From positions 33,896 through 97,895 of the forward strand of contig DAHUZZ010000007.1 in assembly GCA_027314915.1 (NCBI GenBank): DNA of 64,000 nt, written 5' to 3'. A model generated the notes under the pieces. The model saw only the letters and a list, made by a program, of their open reading frames with translations, made no database searches and was not told where the DNA came from. A program made the translations under genes and the position numbers. This DNA is from Thermoplasmata archaeon (GTDB taxonomy: Archaea; Thermoplasmatota; Thermoplasmata; Lutacidiplasmatales; UBA184). Positions 35,405 through 47,300 of this stretch are shown in pieces; within the stretch, counting starts at the first letter, position 1, and each line of letters opens with the position of its first letter.

Positions 35405-37422
35405 ACGACCTCGAACGGCGCTCCATCGACACGATCCGGTTCCTGTCGGTCGACATGGTCGAGGCCGCGAGGTCCGGCCATCCCGGGCTCCCCCTCGGCG
35501 CCGCCCCGATGGCCTACGCCCTCTGGGACCGGGTCCTCCGGCACCATCCGCGCGACCCGTCCTGGCCGAACCGCGACCGGTTCATCCTGTCCGCCGGGCA
35601 CGGCTCCGCGCTCCTCTACGCGCTCCTCCATCTGACCGGCTACGACCTCCCGATCGAGGAGCTGCGCCGGTTCCGCCAGTGGGGGAGCCGCACGCCCGGC
35701 CACCCCGAGGCGGAGCTGACCCGCGGGGTCGAGGTCACCACCGGCCCGCTCGGCCAGGGGTTCGCGATGGGCGTCGGCATGGCCATCGCCGAACGGTTCC
35801 TGGCGCAACGGTACAACCGTGAGGGGTTCCCCGTCGTGGACCACGCCACCTACGCGCTCTGCTCCGACGGGGACCTCATGGAGGGGATCTCCTCCGAGGC
35901 CGCGTCCCTCGCGGGGCACCTCCAGCTCGGCAAGCTCGTTTACCTCTACGATTCGAACGACGTCTCCCTCGAGGGTCCGACCTCGTGGTCGTTCAGCGAG
36001 GACGTGGGGCGCCGTTTCGAGAGCTACGGCTGGGCGGCCGACCGGGTCGAGGACGGCAACGACGTGGAGGCGATCACCGCCGCGATCCGGCGCGCCCGGG
36101 CGGACGAGCGCCGGCCGCATCTCATCGAGGTCCGGACCCACCTCGGCTTTGGCAGTCCGAAGCAGGACTCGCGGGAGGCCCACGGTTCGCCCCTCGGTGC
36201 CGAGGCGGTGCGCGCGACCAAGGCCCGGCTCGGCTGGCCGCTCGAGCCCACCTTCCTGGTCCCGCCCGAGGTCCGGGAGCACCTGGGCCGCGCGGTGGAG
36301 CGGGGCGCCCGGGAGGTCGCGGCCTGGGAGGTGCTCCGGTCCGAGTACCGCCGTCAGCACCCCGAGCTCGCCGACGAGTTCGACCGGGTGCTCCGGGGGG
36401 AGCTTCCGCCCGGCTGGGAGTCCCACGTGCCGGGGTTCCCGACCGGCCCCACCGAGCTCGCCACGCGCGAGGCGTCGTCCCAGGTGCTCAACGCCCTCGC
36501 CCGGGTGCTGCCGAACCTGATCGGCGGCTCGGCCGACCTGGCGCCCTCCACGAACACCCTCCTTTCCGGCGAACCGAGCTTCTCCGGCGGAACGGTGGGC
36601 CGGAACCTGCACTTCGGCGTCCGCGAGCACGCCATGGGCGCGGCGCTCAACGGGATGGCCATGCACGGCGGGCTCCTGCCCTACGGCGCGACCTTCCTGG
36701 TCTTCGCCGACTACGAGCGGCCGGCGATCCGGATCGCCTCCATCATGCGGGCGCATGCGCTCTTCCTGTTCACCCACGACTCGATCGGCGTGGGCGAGGA
36801 CGGCCCGACCCACCAGCCCATCGAGCAGCTCTGGAGCCTCCGTGCGATCCCGGGGGTGACGCTGCTGCGGCCGGCGGATGCGAACGAGACCGCCGCGGCC
36901 TGGAAGGTGGCGGTCGGACGGGCCGGGCCGGTGCTCATGGTCCTGAGCCGGCAGAAGTTGCCGGTGCTCGATCCCGGGGGCGACGCGATCGCCGAGGGGG
37001 TCCCGCGGGGCGGGTATCTCCTCCGGGGGGCGTCCTCCCGCCCCGACGTGATCCTCCTCGCGACCGGCAGCGAGGTCCACCTGGCCCTCTCCACGGCGGC
37101 CGAGCTGGAGCGCAGGAACGTGGCGGTCCGGGTCGTCTCCATGCCCTCCGTGGAGCTCTTCCGGGAGCAGCCGGAGGAGTACCGGCGGCGCGTCCTGCCC
37201 GAGGGGGTGCCCTGCCTCGCCATCGAGGCCGGCGCCACGCTCGGCTGGTGGCCGTGGGTGGGGCCCCGCGGCGACGTGCTCGGGATCGACCGGTTCGGCG
37301 CGTCGGCCCCGGGACCGGTCCTCTTCGAGAAGTTCCACTTCACCGTCCCCGACGTCGTCGAGCGCGCGATGCGCCTGGTGGGCCGCGCGGCGGCGTCCGG
37401 TACCTCCCCCGCGCGGACCTGA
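35401..37422 (+). CDS. tkt: Transketolase, full-length single chain
   Basis: ThDP-dependent transfer of two-carbon units between sugar phosphates. At 673 residues it is of bacterial/eukaryotic length; many archaea instead encode it as two proteins. Motifs include [20 protein letters not shown] near residue 23-42 and [17 protein letters not shown] near 116-132. The ThDP motif CSDGDLMEG ends in NDVSLEG near 157-189, and [15 protein letters not shown] near 460 precedes the DRFGASAPG tail. It overlaps the ROK kinase by four bases, so it is probably coupled. The presence of a bacterial-type enzyme suggests transfer. Confidence 0.93.
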   Translation: MNDLERRSIDTIRFLSVDMVEAARSGHPGLPLGAAPMAYALWDRVLRHHPRDPSWPNRDRFILSAGHGSALLYALLHLTGYDLPIEELRRFRQWGSRTPGHPEAELTRGVEVTTGPLGQGFAMGVGMAIAERFLAQRYNREGFPVVDHATYALCSDGDLMEGISSEAASLAGHLQLGKLVYLYDSNDVSLEGPTSWSFSEDVGRRFESYGWAADRVEDGNDVEAITAAIRRARADERRPHLIEVRTHLGFGSPKQDSREAHGSPLGAEAVRATKARLGWPLEPTFLVPPEVREHLGRAVERGAREVAAWEVLRSEYRRQHPELADEFDRVLRGELPPGWESHVPGFPTGPTELATREASSQVLNALARVLPNLIGGSADLAPSTNTLLSGEPSFSGGTVGRNLHFGVREHAMGAALNGMAMHGGLLPYGATFLVFADYERPAIRIASIMRAHALFLFTHDSIGVGEDGPTHQPIEQLWSLRAIPGVTLLRPADANETAAAWKVAVGRAGPVLMVLSRQKLPVLDPGGDAIAEGVPRGGYLLRGASSRPDVILLATGSEVHLALSTAAELERRNVAVRVVSMPSVELFREQPEEYRRRVLPEGVPCLAIEAGATLGWWPWVGPRGDVLGIDRFGASAPGPVLFEKFHFTVPDVVERAMRLVGRAAASGTSPART

Positions 37423-37640
37423 TCCTCGCCGCGATCGCGACGGCCGGCGGCCCGTCCGGGAACGCCGCCGATCCTCCAGGACCCCCCGGCGGGAGGCCCG
37501 ACGAGCCGTGGACCACGCCGGACACGACCCGCGAAGGGAGACCGCGCGACGAGGACCCCCGAGGGCCCTCGGCGCTCGAGCCGGGGTGGGGCGCGCCCGT
37601 CCCAAGGGCTAAGCGCGGCAGCGGCTCGGGAGCGGCGGAT

Positions 37641-37646
37641 CCGGAG
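37641..37646 (+). promoter_or_regulatory. Shine-Dalgarno site deciding the GH15 start
   Basis: GGAGGA five bases before ATG 37652 fixes this start. The 229-base spacer after tkt shows no other gene. Confidence 0.5.
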
Positions 37647-37651
37647 GAACG

Positions 37652-40078
<2,427 letters not shown>

Positions 40079-40106
40079 TCTCCGAGCGGGCCTGCTCCCG
40101 ATCCTG

Positions 40107-40502
40107 ATGCCGCGCGTGGTCGAGTTCGAAGAGCAGGAGCTCGTGGTACGCCTCTCCGGCCTGGTCCACTACGAGTCTTTGACGACGGAGCTCCGCATCC
40201 CCTACGCGAGCATCACCGCGGTGACGACGGAGCCGTTCGTCTCCCCGCCGGGGACCCAGAGGATCTTCGGGACCGACGTCCCGTTCACCGACATCCACGA
40301 GGGTCGGTACGCCCACCAGGGCGAGTGGTACTTCCTCTCGCTGGAGGACCGCAAGCGGGCGGTCACCCTGCGGATCGAGAACTACAGCCACGACGGCGAT
40401 CGGGAGCCGCTCCGGGTCGTCGTCCTCGGCGCCCGGGACCCCGAGGGGCTCGCCCAGGCGATCCGGGCGCACCTGCCCCCGGCGGCGCGACCGAAGAGCT
40501 AG
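40107..40502 (+). CDS. Small conserved-looking protein, possibly PH-like fold
   Basis: The 131-residue product alternates strands and turns: VEFEEQELVVRLSGLVHYESL near 5-25, LRIPYASITAVTTEPF near 29-44 and GEWYFLSLEDRKRAVTLRIEN near 72-92, then a final helix PEGLAQAIRAHL. This order of seven strands and one helix is like bacterial PH or short DUF domains that bind lipid or protein. It follows the GH15 gene by 28 bases on the same strand. It has no signal and no membrane span. Function is unknown. Confidence 0.55.
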   Translation: MPRVVEFEEQELVVRLSGLVHYESLTTELRIPYASITAVTTEPFVSPPGTQRIFGTDVPFTDIHEGRYAHQGEWYFLSLEDRKRAVTLRIENYSHDGDREPLRVVVLGARDPEGLAQAIRAHLPPAARPKS

Positions 40503-40542
40503 GGGCCGGCCGCCGCCCGGGCCCCCGTCGAAGGGGCCGCGC

Positions 40543-41898
40543 CTAGCGGCGACGCCGGCCGGGCGGCGGGCCCCGTCCCCCGCTCCGGGGCGGACCGCGG
40601 CGCGGACCGCCCGGACCGCGCTGGTAGGCGCGGCGGGGTCCTCCACCCGGCGCACGGTGTCCCCGGGCCGCGACGCCGAGGTCGCGGGGCGGCGGGGGGG
40701 CCGAGTAGTCGAAGCCGGGGAGCTGGCTCCGGGCCACCGAGAGCCCGAGCCGCTGCTCGATCCGGTGGAAGTCGTCGGACTCCTCGGGGCTCACGAGCGA
40801 GTAGGCATCGCCCCGCCGCTCGGCGCGGGCGGTCCGGCCGACCCGGTGGATGTAGACGTCCGGCTCGCTCGGGATGTCGTAGTTCACCACGTGGCTCACC
40901 CCCTCCACGTCGATCCCCCGGGAGGCGAGGTCGGTGGCCACGAGGACCCGGATGCGCCCCATCCGGAACCCCTCGAGCGCCCGGGTCCGCTGCGATTGGC
41001 TGCGGTCGCCGTGGATGACGCCGGCGCTCACGCCGTTCCGCTCGAGCTCCCGGTGGAGCCGGTCGGCCCGGTGCTTGGTCCGGGTGAAGACGAGCACGCT
41101 CGTCATGACCTCGTCCCGGAGCAGCTCCCGGAGGAGCGCGCTCTTCCGGTGCCCGGGCACGGGGAGCGCGAGGTGCGAGACGCCGACCGCCGCGGCGGCC
41201 TGGGGCCCGACCTGGACGGTCCGGGGCTCGCGGAGGAAGACCTGCGCGAGCCGGACGATCTCCGGCGGCATCGTCGCGGAGAAGAGCATGGTCTGGCGAT
41301 CGGTGGGCAGCGTCTCCATGATCTTGCGCACGTCGGGGAGGAAGCCCATGTCGAGCATCCGGTCCGCCTCGTCGAGGACCGCGACCTCGACGCGGTCGAA
41401 GCGGACGTAGCCGCGGCTCATGTGGTCGAGCAGCCGCCCCGGCGTCGCCACGATCACCTCGGCGCCCCCGCGGAGCGCGCGCTCCTGGTCGCCCATCCCG
41501 ACCCCGCCGTACACGGCGGCGCCGCGGAGGCCGGTGTGCCGCCCGAGCGTGCGCATGAAGGTCTCCGCCTGGACCGCGAGCTCGCGGGTCGGGGTCAGGA
41601 TGAGCGCCCGGGTGTGCCCCCGCGGACCGTTCATGAGCCGCTCCAGGATGGGGAGGAGGAAGGCCGCGGTCTTGCCGGTCCCCGTCTGCGCGGTGCCGAT
41701 GAGGTCCCGGCCCGTGAGCGCGTGCGGGATGGCGTGCTGCTGGATGGGCGTCGGCGTGCGGTAGCCCATTTCCTGGATGCCCTTCTTGAGCGTCGGATGG
41801 AGCTCGAGCTCCTCGAAGCTCGTCGTTCCGCCCGCGCCGCTCGACCCGCCCGCTGACCCTTCGCCCATGTGACCGACGGCGCCATGAGGTCCCCCCAT
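40543..41898 (-). CDS. DEAD-box RNA helicase (RhlE-like)
   Basis: An ATP-dependent RNA unwinding enzyme. Motifs read in order: Q-motif region FEELELHPTLKKGI, Walker A AQTGTGKT near residue 70, PTRELA, TPGRLLDH, DEADRML near 172, SATMPPE near 208, and the C-terminal VLVATDLASRGIDVEGVSHVVNYD and HRVGRTARAERRG. The last 70 residues are an Arg/Gly/Pro tail typical of RNA-binding RhlE/DeaD proteins. The start may be ATG 41898 or 41868. It is 451 residues long with the first choice. A role in cold or RNA-structure remodelling is likely. Confidence 0.9.
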   Translation of the reverse strand: MGGPHGAVGHMGEGSAGGSSGAGGTTSFEELELHPTLKKGIQEMGYRTPTPIQQHAIPHALTGRDLIGTAQTGTGKTAAFLLPILERLMNGPRGHTRALILTPTRELAVQAETFMRTLGRHTGLRGAAVYGGVGMGDQERALRGGAEVIVATPGRLLDHMSRGYVRFDRVEVAVLDEADRMLDMGFLPDVRKIMETLPTDRQTMLFSATMPPEIVRLAQVFLREPRTVQVGPQAAAAVGVSHLALPVPGHRKSALLRELLRDEVMTSVLVFTRTKHRADRLHRELERNGVSAGVIHGDRSQSQRTRALEGFRMGRIRVLVATDLASRGIDVEGVSHVVNYDIPSEPDVYIHRVGRTARAERRGDAYSLVSPEESDDFHRIEQRLGLSVARSQLPGFDYSAPPPPRDLGVAARGHRAPGGGPRRAYQRGPGGPRRGPPRSGGRGPPPGRRRR

Positions 41899-41966
41899 AA
41901 GGCGCCGTCGATGGTCGCCGGGGCGTCCGGACAAGGTAATACGAGCCCTCCTTTCTCCGCGCCGAC

Positions 41967-43019
41967 GTGCCGAGTTCCTCCGCGGGCAAGCGTGCGTTGA
42001 TCACCGGGATCACCGGTCAGGACGGGAGCTACCTCGCCGAACAGCTCCTCGACAAGGGCTACGAGGTCTTCGGGCTCGTACGGAGGCTCTCGAGCCCGAA
42101 CACCCGCAACATCGTCCAGCTCCTCGACCGGGTCACCCTCTTGGACGGGGACCTCCTCGACCCCGCCTCCCTCGACCAGGCGGTCCGGGTGAGCGCGCCG
42201 GACGAGATCTACAACCTGGCCGCCCAGAGCTTCGTGGGCGCCTCCTTCTCGCAGCCGGTGCTCACCGGTGAGGTGACCGCCCTCGGGGCGCTCCGGCTCT
42301 TCGAGGCGGTCCGGACCCGGGCCGACCGGGCGCGCGTCTACCAGGCCTCCTCGAGCGAGATGTTCGGCCGGGTCGTCCGGTCGCCCCAGAACGAGTCGAC
42401 GGAGTTCCACCCCCGAAGCCCCTACGGCGTGGCGAAGGTCTACGCGTACTGGGCGGCGGTGAACTACCGGGAGAGCTACGGGCTGTACATCTCGAACGGC
42501 ATCCTGTACAACCACGAGTCCCCCCGCCGGGGGCACGAGTTCGTCACCCGCAAGGTCAGCGACGGCGTCGCCCGCATCCATCTCGGGCTCGCGACGACGA
42601 TCCGCCTGGGCACGCTCACGACCCGGCGGGACTGGGGGTACGCCCCCGAGTACACGGACCTCATGTGGCGCACGCTCCAGGCCCCGGCCGCGGACGACTT
42701 CCTCGGCGCGACGGGGGAGGACCACAGCGTGGAGGACTTCGTCCGGCTCGCCTTCCACGCCGTGGGGATCGAGGACTACCGCGCCCACGTCGAGCTCGAC
42801 CCGCGGTTCGCCCGGCCCGCCGAGGTGGACCACCTGTGCGGCGATCCCTCCAAGGCCCGGGAGAAGCTGGGCTGGACGCCGCACGTGAAGTTCCCCGAGC
42901 TCGTCGAGATCATGGTCCGCCACGACGTGGAGGAGCTCCGCGCCCGCCCGGTCCCGGCGCATCCCGGCGGCGTGGTGCGGATGCCCCCCCGCGAGCCCCC
43001 CGCTACGGGTGGACGGTAG
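41967..43019 (+). CDS. gmd: GDP-mannose 4,6-dehydratase
   Basis: Converts GDP-D-mannose to GDP-4-keto-6-deoxymannose. The 350-residue protein has the NADP motif ALITGITGQDGSYLAEQLLD near residues 11-30. The catalytic Ser/Thr and Glu region is SSSEMFG near 130, and the YxxxK motif is SPYGVAKVYAYW with Y153 and K157. NHESPRRGHEFVTRKVS near 188 and DWGYAPEYTDLMW near 220 complete the family signature. GTG at 41967 is the start. It is close to normal length. It supplies a deoxyhexose precursor for glycan, probably on the large surface proteins here. Confidence 0.92.
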   Translation: MPSSSAGKRALITGITGQDGSYLAEQLLDKGYEVFGLVRRLSSPNTRNIVQLLDRVTLLDGDLLDPASLDQAVRVSAPDEIYNLAAQSFVGASFSQPVLTGEVTALGALRLFEAVRTRADRARVYQASSSEMFGRVVRSPQNESTEFHPRSPYGVAKVYAYWAAVNYRESYGLYISNGILYNHESPRRGHEFVTRKVSDGVARIHLGLATTIRLGTLTTRRDWGYAPEYTDLMWRTLQAPAADDFLGATGEDHSVEDFVRLAFHAVGIEDYRAHVELDPRFARPAEVDHLCGDPSKAREKLGWTPHVKFPELVEIMVRHDVEELRARPVPAHPGGVVRMPPREPPATGGR

Positions 43020-43320
43020 TACCGGCCGGGCCCGACTGGCCGGGGTGGCCCCAGTCGGCGGTCGCAGGGGCGGCCTTCCAACGGATCCGCGCGATCAGGA
43101 ACCCCACCGCGAGGACGAGCGCCGCGGGCAGGACGAGCGCCAGGACGGGGCCGGCCGGGCCGGCGAGCGACCGGCTCGGCCAGACGCCGCCGGGGAGCGT
43201 CCCCAGCGTCCAGGCGTACGACAGGAGGACGAGCCCGAGGATGCTCGAGAGCAGCACCGCGAGGATGCCGAGGACGGGGCCCAAGGACAGGCTCGGGGTG
43301 TCCGCCTCGCGATGGGGCAT
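43003..43320 (-). CDS. Small two-helix membrane protein
   Basis: The 105-residue protein has two hydrophobic spans near residues 14-38 and 57-79. A good GGAGG lies just upstream of the ATG at 43320, and a TTTAACTA element lies about 35-42 nt upstream. The first span LGILAVLLSSILGLVLLSY is strongly apolar. It overlaps the end of gmd by 17 bases on the opposite strand. No family is recognised. It is probably real because of the ribosome site and topology. Confidence 0.5.
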   Translation of the reverse strand: MPHREADTPSLSLGPVLGILAVLLSSILGLVLLSYAWTLGTLPGGVWPSRSLAGPAGPVLALVLPAALVLAVGFLIARIRWKAAPATADWGHPGQSGPAGTTVHP

Positions 43321-43454
43321 GCCAGCCTCCTACAGGACCGGAGGGAGGTCGCCCTAGTTAAATCCCCCGTTAGAGCTCGCACACCCCGTCGGGTCGCCGT
43401 AACCTCCGATACGCATGGGTGCGGGAGCCGGCCAACGCGACCGGCCGACCCGTC

Positions 43455-46049
43455 TCACCGGATCCGCTCGAGGGTGAAGGAGCCCAGGTTGAGCGCGCTG
43501 TTGGTCGAGCGGTACTCGATCCAGTCCCGGGTCGCCACGTCGCCCGCCCCCTGGATCGAGAGCAGCGTCTTCCCCCGGTCGGCCTTGAACTGGATCGCCC
43601 CGTCCATCCGGGCCAGGGTGGACTGCACCTGGGCGTCGTCCAGGGTGCCGGGCTCGACGCCGTAGAGCGCCACCGCCTGCTTCTGCTTGAGGATGCTCAC
43701 CAGGTTGTGGACGAATCCGTAGGCGGCCTTCGGATCGCCCTGGCGGACGCAGGAGGAGAGGTTGAGCACGGCCACGCGGTACCTCCGGCCGGGGGTCGGC
43801 GCGGGCTTCGGGCTCGTCGCGGCCGCGAGGCCGCTCAGGATGCCGGTGAAGTCCCCCGGGCCCTTGACGACGGAGGCCCCGGCGCGCCCGGAGGCGTCCA
43901 GGTGGGGGCTCGCGGAGGGGTTCGAGGCATCGATCCATTGCACCCGGCCCTGCCGCTCCGCGTCCCGGAACTGCGGGTAGACGAGGGCGATCTCCTGCGC
44001 GATCTCGGGGGGACTGCGCTCCGTGGTGACCACGATCGCCGTGTCGCCCTGCCGGAGCCCCTCGGAAAGGAAACTGTAGGCGACGACCTCCTTGCCGATG
44101 AAGGGCGGGCCGATGAGGAGCAGCTGGCTCCGATCCCCGAGGCCCCCGCCCAGGAGCTCATCGAGCCGGGCGACCCCGGTCGAGATCGCTCCCCTGCGGA
44201 CCCGGGGGGCGGTGGTCCGCGCGCCGGGGACCCCCACGCTGGGGACCGTCGAGGGCGCGGGCGCGCCCGGGGACGGCGGCACGGGGGTCGCCGCGAGGGC
44301 CTTCTGCTGCTGGGCGATCTCGCGCTGGGTCCGCTCGATCTCGGCCCGGTTCTGGTCGAGCTCGGCCTTGAGCTGGGCGACCGCCGCTTCCCGCAGTTCG
44401 AGGGCGCTCGTCCGCCGGGTCAGGTCGTCCGCCTGGCTCACGATGCCGCCCTGGAGCTGCTCGATCGCGCGGGCCCGTTGCTCGACCCGCTCGAGCGCCT
44501 CGGCGTACTGCTTCTGGCGCGCGGCCGCCTCACCCTGACGTCGGGTCGCCTCCGCCTCGTGGGCACCGAGCGCGAGCTCCCGCGCGACGAGCGCTTCCTC
44601 GCGCTTCGCCTGCTCGGTGAGGCGCGACCGGACCTCCTCGAGCCGGGCCTCGGAGTCCCTCGCCTTGGAGCTCAAGGCGACGTTCTGCTCGGCGAGCACC
44701 TTCTCGAGCTGGGCAAGGCGGGTCTCCCGATCGGCGAGGTCGGAGGGCGGGGTCCCCCCCGCCACCGCGCCGGCGGCCGCCGGTTGGATGCCCGACTCGC
44801 GGCGGCGGAGCTCCGCCTCGCGGCGGTCCAGGTCCTGACGACGGGCCTGCAGCCGGCTCTCCGCCGCGGGGAGGGCGGCCTGCCGGTCGAGGAGCTCCTT
44901 CTCCTGGTTGCCGAGCTCCATCTGGCGCCGGACGAGCTCGCCCTCGCCCTTGGAGAGCGCGTCCTCCCGCCCCTGGCGTTGCGACTCCCAGCGGCCCGCC
45001 TCCTGCTCGCGCAGGAGGAGCTGCGACTCGCGGTCGGAGAGCTCGCGCTGGATGGCGGAGGATTCGGCGATCTTCGAGGAGGCCTCCTGGAGATGCTGGT
45101 GGACCAGGTCGGCGCGGCCCTCCAGGTCCTTCTCGAGCTGGGAAAGGCGCGCCCGGAGGTCCTCCACGGAGGCGATCTTGCGGACCGCGGAGGCCTCGGC
45201 GACCTCGACATCGGCCTCGCGGCGGAGGAGCGTCGCCTCCCGGTCGCGCAGGGCATCCTCGCGGACCCGGAGCTCGTCGAAGGAGCGGTAGAGGCGCGAC
45301 TGGCCGGAGACGATGACCTCCCGCTCGTGCGCCTGCGTGCCCGAGGAGATCAGGTGGAGGAGCGAGCCGGAGAGCAGGTAGAGCCCGCCGCTCGTCACGA
45401 GGACCAGGGTGAGGGCGGCGGGGTTGCCGCCCGCCCCGGGAACGTACAGGCTGAGCCCCAGCGGGATCGGGAGCAGCGCCGCGAGGAAGGCGCCGGACTT
45501 CCGGCCCGACCACTCCTGCCAGGTGAGGACGAGCCCGATCACGGGCACCGAGATCGCGAAGAGCGCCCCCGGGACCATCCACGGGAGGAGCGGCCAGTGG
45601 GCCGTCGGGCCGTACTGGTCCAGGTGGGCGAGGAAGAGGTAGCTGAACCACAGGGCGCTCGGCACCGCGAGGATGGTGACCCAGAAGTGGGCCTCCCACG
45701 GCCAGATCTGGTAGGTCTCCCACTTCGCGGCGAGCCCGAAGAAGGAGAGGATGAGGGCGCCGGCGATCGGGAAGAGCAGGAAGTACAGGGAGCCGAACAT
45801 CGGCAGGCTCGACGCGTAGGGGTTGAACACCACGATGAGGAAGCCGCCGACGAAGAGCAGCCCGAGCAGCACGATCGCGTAGTAGTTCGCGCTCCGGCCG
45901 ATACGGAGCTGGAGCAGCGAATCCTCCCGCGCCTGCTTCAGGTCGTGTTCGGTGGGGATGTGCTCCGAGCGCGCGGCCCGAGTGATCGCGCCCCCGAGCC
46001 GCTGGCGGTCCGTCACCTCGGCCCGGAGGGACGCATTGGTGCGTGCCAT
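43455..46049 (-). CDS. Six-TM, coiled-coil, KaiC/RecA-like ATPase-domain protein
   Basis: An 864-residue protein with three parts. Residues about 55-230 hold six membrane helices. Residues about 245-595 form a long charged coiled coil rich in heptads such as LRDREATLLRREADVEVAE, with a proline-rich break near 600. From about 620 to the end is a KaiC/GvpD-like RecA-fold domain: STGVARLDELLGGGL, then Walker A LIGPPFIGKE near 644-653. The Walker B strand reads YRVAVLNLSS, with asparagine where an acidic residue is expected. It looks like a receptor or scaffold that may bind nucleotide without normal hydrolysis. It is probably encoded alone. No identical architecture is known to me. Confidence 0.7.
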   Translation of the reverse strand: MARTNASLRAEVTDRQRLGGAITRAARSEHIPTEHDLKQAREDSLLQLRIGRSANYYAIVLLGLLFVGGFLIVVFNPYASSLPMFGSLYFLLFPIAGALILSFFGLAAKWETYQIWPWEAHFWVTILAVPSALWFSYLFLAHLDQYGPTAHWPLLPWMVPGALFAISVPVIGLVLTWQEWSGRKSGAFLAALLPIPLGLSLYVPGAGGNPAALTLVLVTSGGLYLLSGSLLHLISSGTQAHEREVIVSGQSRLYRSFDELRVREDALRDREATLLRREADVEVAEASAVRKIASVEDLRARLSQLEKDLEGRADLVHQHLQEASSKIAESSAIQRELSDRESQLLLREQEAGRWESQRQGREDALSKGEGELVRRQMELGNQEKELLDRQAALPAAESRLQARRQDLDRREAELRRRESGIQPAAAGAVAGGTPPSDLADRETRLAQLEKVLAEQNVALSSKARDSEARLEEVRSRLTEQAKREEALVARELALGAHEAEATRRQGEAAARQKQYAEALERVEQRARAIEQLQGGIVSQADDLTRRTSALELREAAVAQLKAELDQNRAEIERTQREIAQQQKALAATPVPPSPGAPAPSTVPSVGVPGARTTAPRVRRGAISTGVARLDELLGGGLGDRSQLLLIGPPFIGKEVVAYSFLSEGLRQGDTAIVVTTERSPPEIAQEIALVYPQFRDAERQGRVQWIDASNPSASPHLDASGRAGASVVKGPGDFTGILSGLAAATSPKPAPTPGRRYRVAVLNLSSCVRQGDPKAAYGFVHNLVSILKQKQAVALYGVEPGTLDDAQVQSTLARMDGAIQFKADRGKTLLSIQGAGDVATRDWIEYRSTNSALNLGSFTLERIR

Positions 46050-46087
46050 CTCTGGGGAACGTCCATCATCGACACGCGGGAGCCGCT

Positions 46088-46095
46088 TACTTTAA
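46088..46095 (-). promoter_or_regulatory. TATA-like box of the KaiC-like gene
   Basis: The minus strand reads TTAAAGTA 39-46 nt before the ATG at 46049, giving a short leader. It overlaps the last codons of the methyltransferase gene. Confidence 0.45.
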
Positions 46096-47048
46096 CCCTC
46101 TGATGGGGCGGTCCCCTCCTTCGCACGACGCCGGGCCGCGAGCAGGAGCGCCGCGGCCCGCTCCTGCCGGTCGATGCGGACCCCGAGCCGCTCCTCGATC
46201 TCGAGCAGGTGGGCCCACGCCTTGGGATCGGGGCGGACCGCCTCCACCTGGCCCGGGTCGGCGCCCAGCGTCGGCGCCACGGCCACCACCTCCTCGAGCT
46301 GGAACCCGAGGGGGCCGAGGAGGTCCGCCACCTCCCGGGCGCCCATCCTCCGGAACGTGGCGTCGGCGGGTCCCTCGAGGGGCCGATCGGCGAACCCCTC
46401 GCCTTCGATGCGGGGCAGGACCGCGCGGGGCGGCGCGGCAAGGAGCCGGCGGAGCGCCCCGCCGGGAAACCGGCTCAGGTACCGGGACACCCCGCCCGCC
46501 CCGGCGACGGTCTCCACCAGGAGGGTCCCGCCGGGCGCCACCAGATCGGCGACGCGGTGGAGCAGGGGGAGCGCCTCCGACCCTCCGAACCCGACGGTGT
46601 TGCCCAGCAGCGTGACCTCGGCGCAGCTCCCGCTCCGGACCGGCGGGTGGAGCGCATCCCCCCGGAGGAACTCCGACCGCCCGGCCGCCGGAGGGGCCCT
46701 GCCCCGGAGATGCCGCCGGGCCGCACGGAGCGCGAGGGAGGAGAGGTCGAGGAGCACCCGGGGATGCCCGGCATCCCCGAGGTACGGGGAGAACCGGCCC
46801 GGCCCCGGTCCGATCTCGAGCACCGGACCCGCGCACGACGGGGGATGCCGGAGGAGGAACCTCACCCTCAGGTCGCGGAACAGGTCCCGGAGCGCATTGC
46901 CCTCGTAGCGCCTCCACTCGCGTTCGACCCGGTAGCTGTCGAGGCTCCGGAAGCGGGCGCGCGCGGGGACGGTGGCGGGCCGACGCCGCGGCGGCGGTCG
47001 ACGGGCCGCCCTCGAGGAAGGGACCGGACGCGGGGGGTGGTACGACAT
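46092..47048 (-). CDS. SAM-dependent methyltransferase
   Basis: The 318-residue protein has a class I methyltransferase fold: motif I PVLEIGPGPGRFSPYL near residues 73-88, a following RVLLDLSSLALRAARRH near 95-111 and EFLRGDALHPP near 124-134. LVAPGGTLLVETV near 165 is also seen. The first 45 residues are Pro/Arg-rich and may be disordered. Its substrate is unknown; the SPYLGDAGH region resembles methyltransferase_11/25 enzymes. It starts at ATG 47048 behind a strong TATA box shared with the divergent zinc protein. Confidence 0.75.
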   Translation of the reverse strand: MSYHPPRPVPSSRAARRPPPRRRPATVPARARFRSLDSYRVEREWRRYEGNALRDLFRDLRVRFLLRHPPSCAGPVLEIGPGPGRFSPYLGDAGHPRVLLDLSSLALRAARRHLRGRAPPAAGRSEFLRGDALHPPVRSGSCAEVTLLGNTVGFGGSEALPLLHRVADLVAPGGTLLVETVAGAGGVSRYLSRFPGGALRRLLAAPPRAVLPRIEGEGFADRPLEGPADATFRRMGAREVADLLGPLGFQLEEVVAVAPTLGADPGQVEAVRPDPKAWAHLLEIEERLGVRIDRQERAAALLLAARRRAKEGTAPSEG

Positions 47049-47077
47049 GCGAGGGGTCCCACCGGTGGTCCCGAGCC

Positions 47078-47086
47078 CGTTTATAT
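47078..47086. promoter_or_regulatory. Shared TATA box of two divergent genes
   Basis: GTTTATATA/TATATAAAC sits 30-38 nt before the methyltransferase ATG (47048, minus) and 32-40 nt before the zinc-protein ATG (47118, plus). One element therefore serves both directions. Confidence 0.5.
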
Positions 47087-47117
47087 ACGGTTGTATTCGT
47101 CCACGTCGAGAGCGACC

Positions 47118-47261
47118 ATGCCCTACTACGAATGTCCCAAGTGCGGAGGGGGGTACGTCATCGATGTTCCCCCGAGCGCCCGCCCGACCTGCGACCGCGA
47201 CGGTGCCCGGCTGAAGCGCGCGAGCGATGCCTCCTACGAACGGAACGCCCGCCAGGACTGA
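47118..47261 (+). CDS. Small zinc-ribbon protein (47 residues)
   Basis: A single CPKCGG near residues 6-11 and a later TCDRDGA near 28-34 leave three cysteines, with Asp or His possibly completing the metal site. Such short YYECPKCGGGYVI proteins are common in archaea, but their role is unknown. ATG 47118 lies 32-40 nt after the TATA box shared with the methyltransferase. DUF998 follows 39 bases later. Confidence 0.6.
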   Translation: MPYYECPKCGGGYVIDVPPSARPTCDRDGARLKRASDASYERNARQD

Positions 47262-47300
47262 GTCGGCCGCCGCGCTCCCCGGAGCGGGAGGCGGGCCCGC

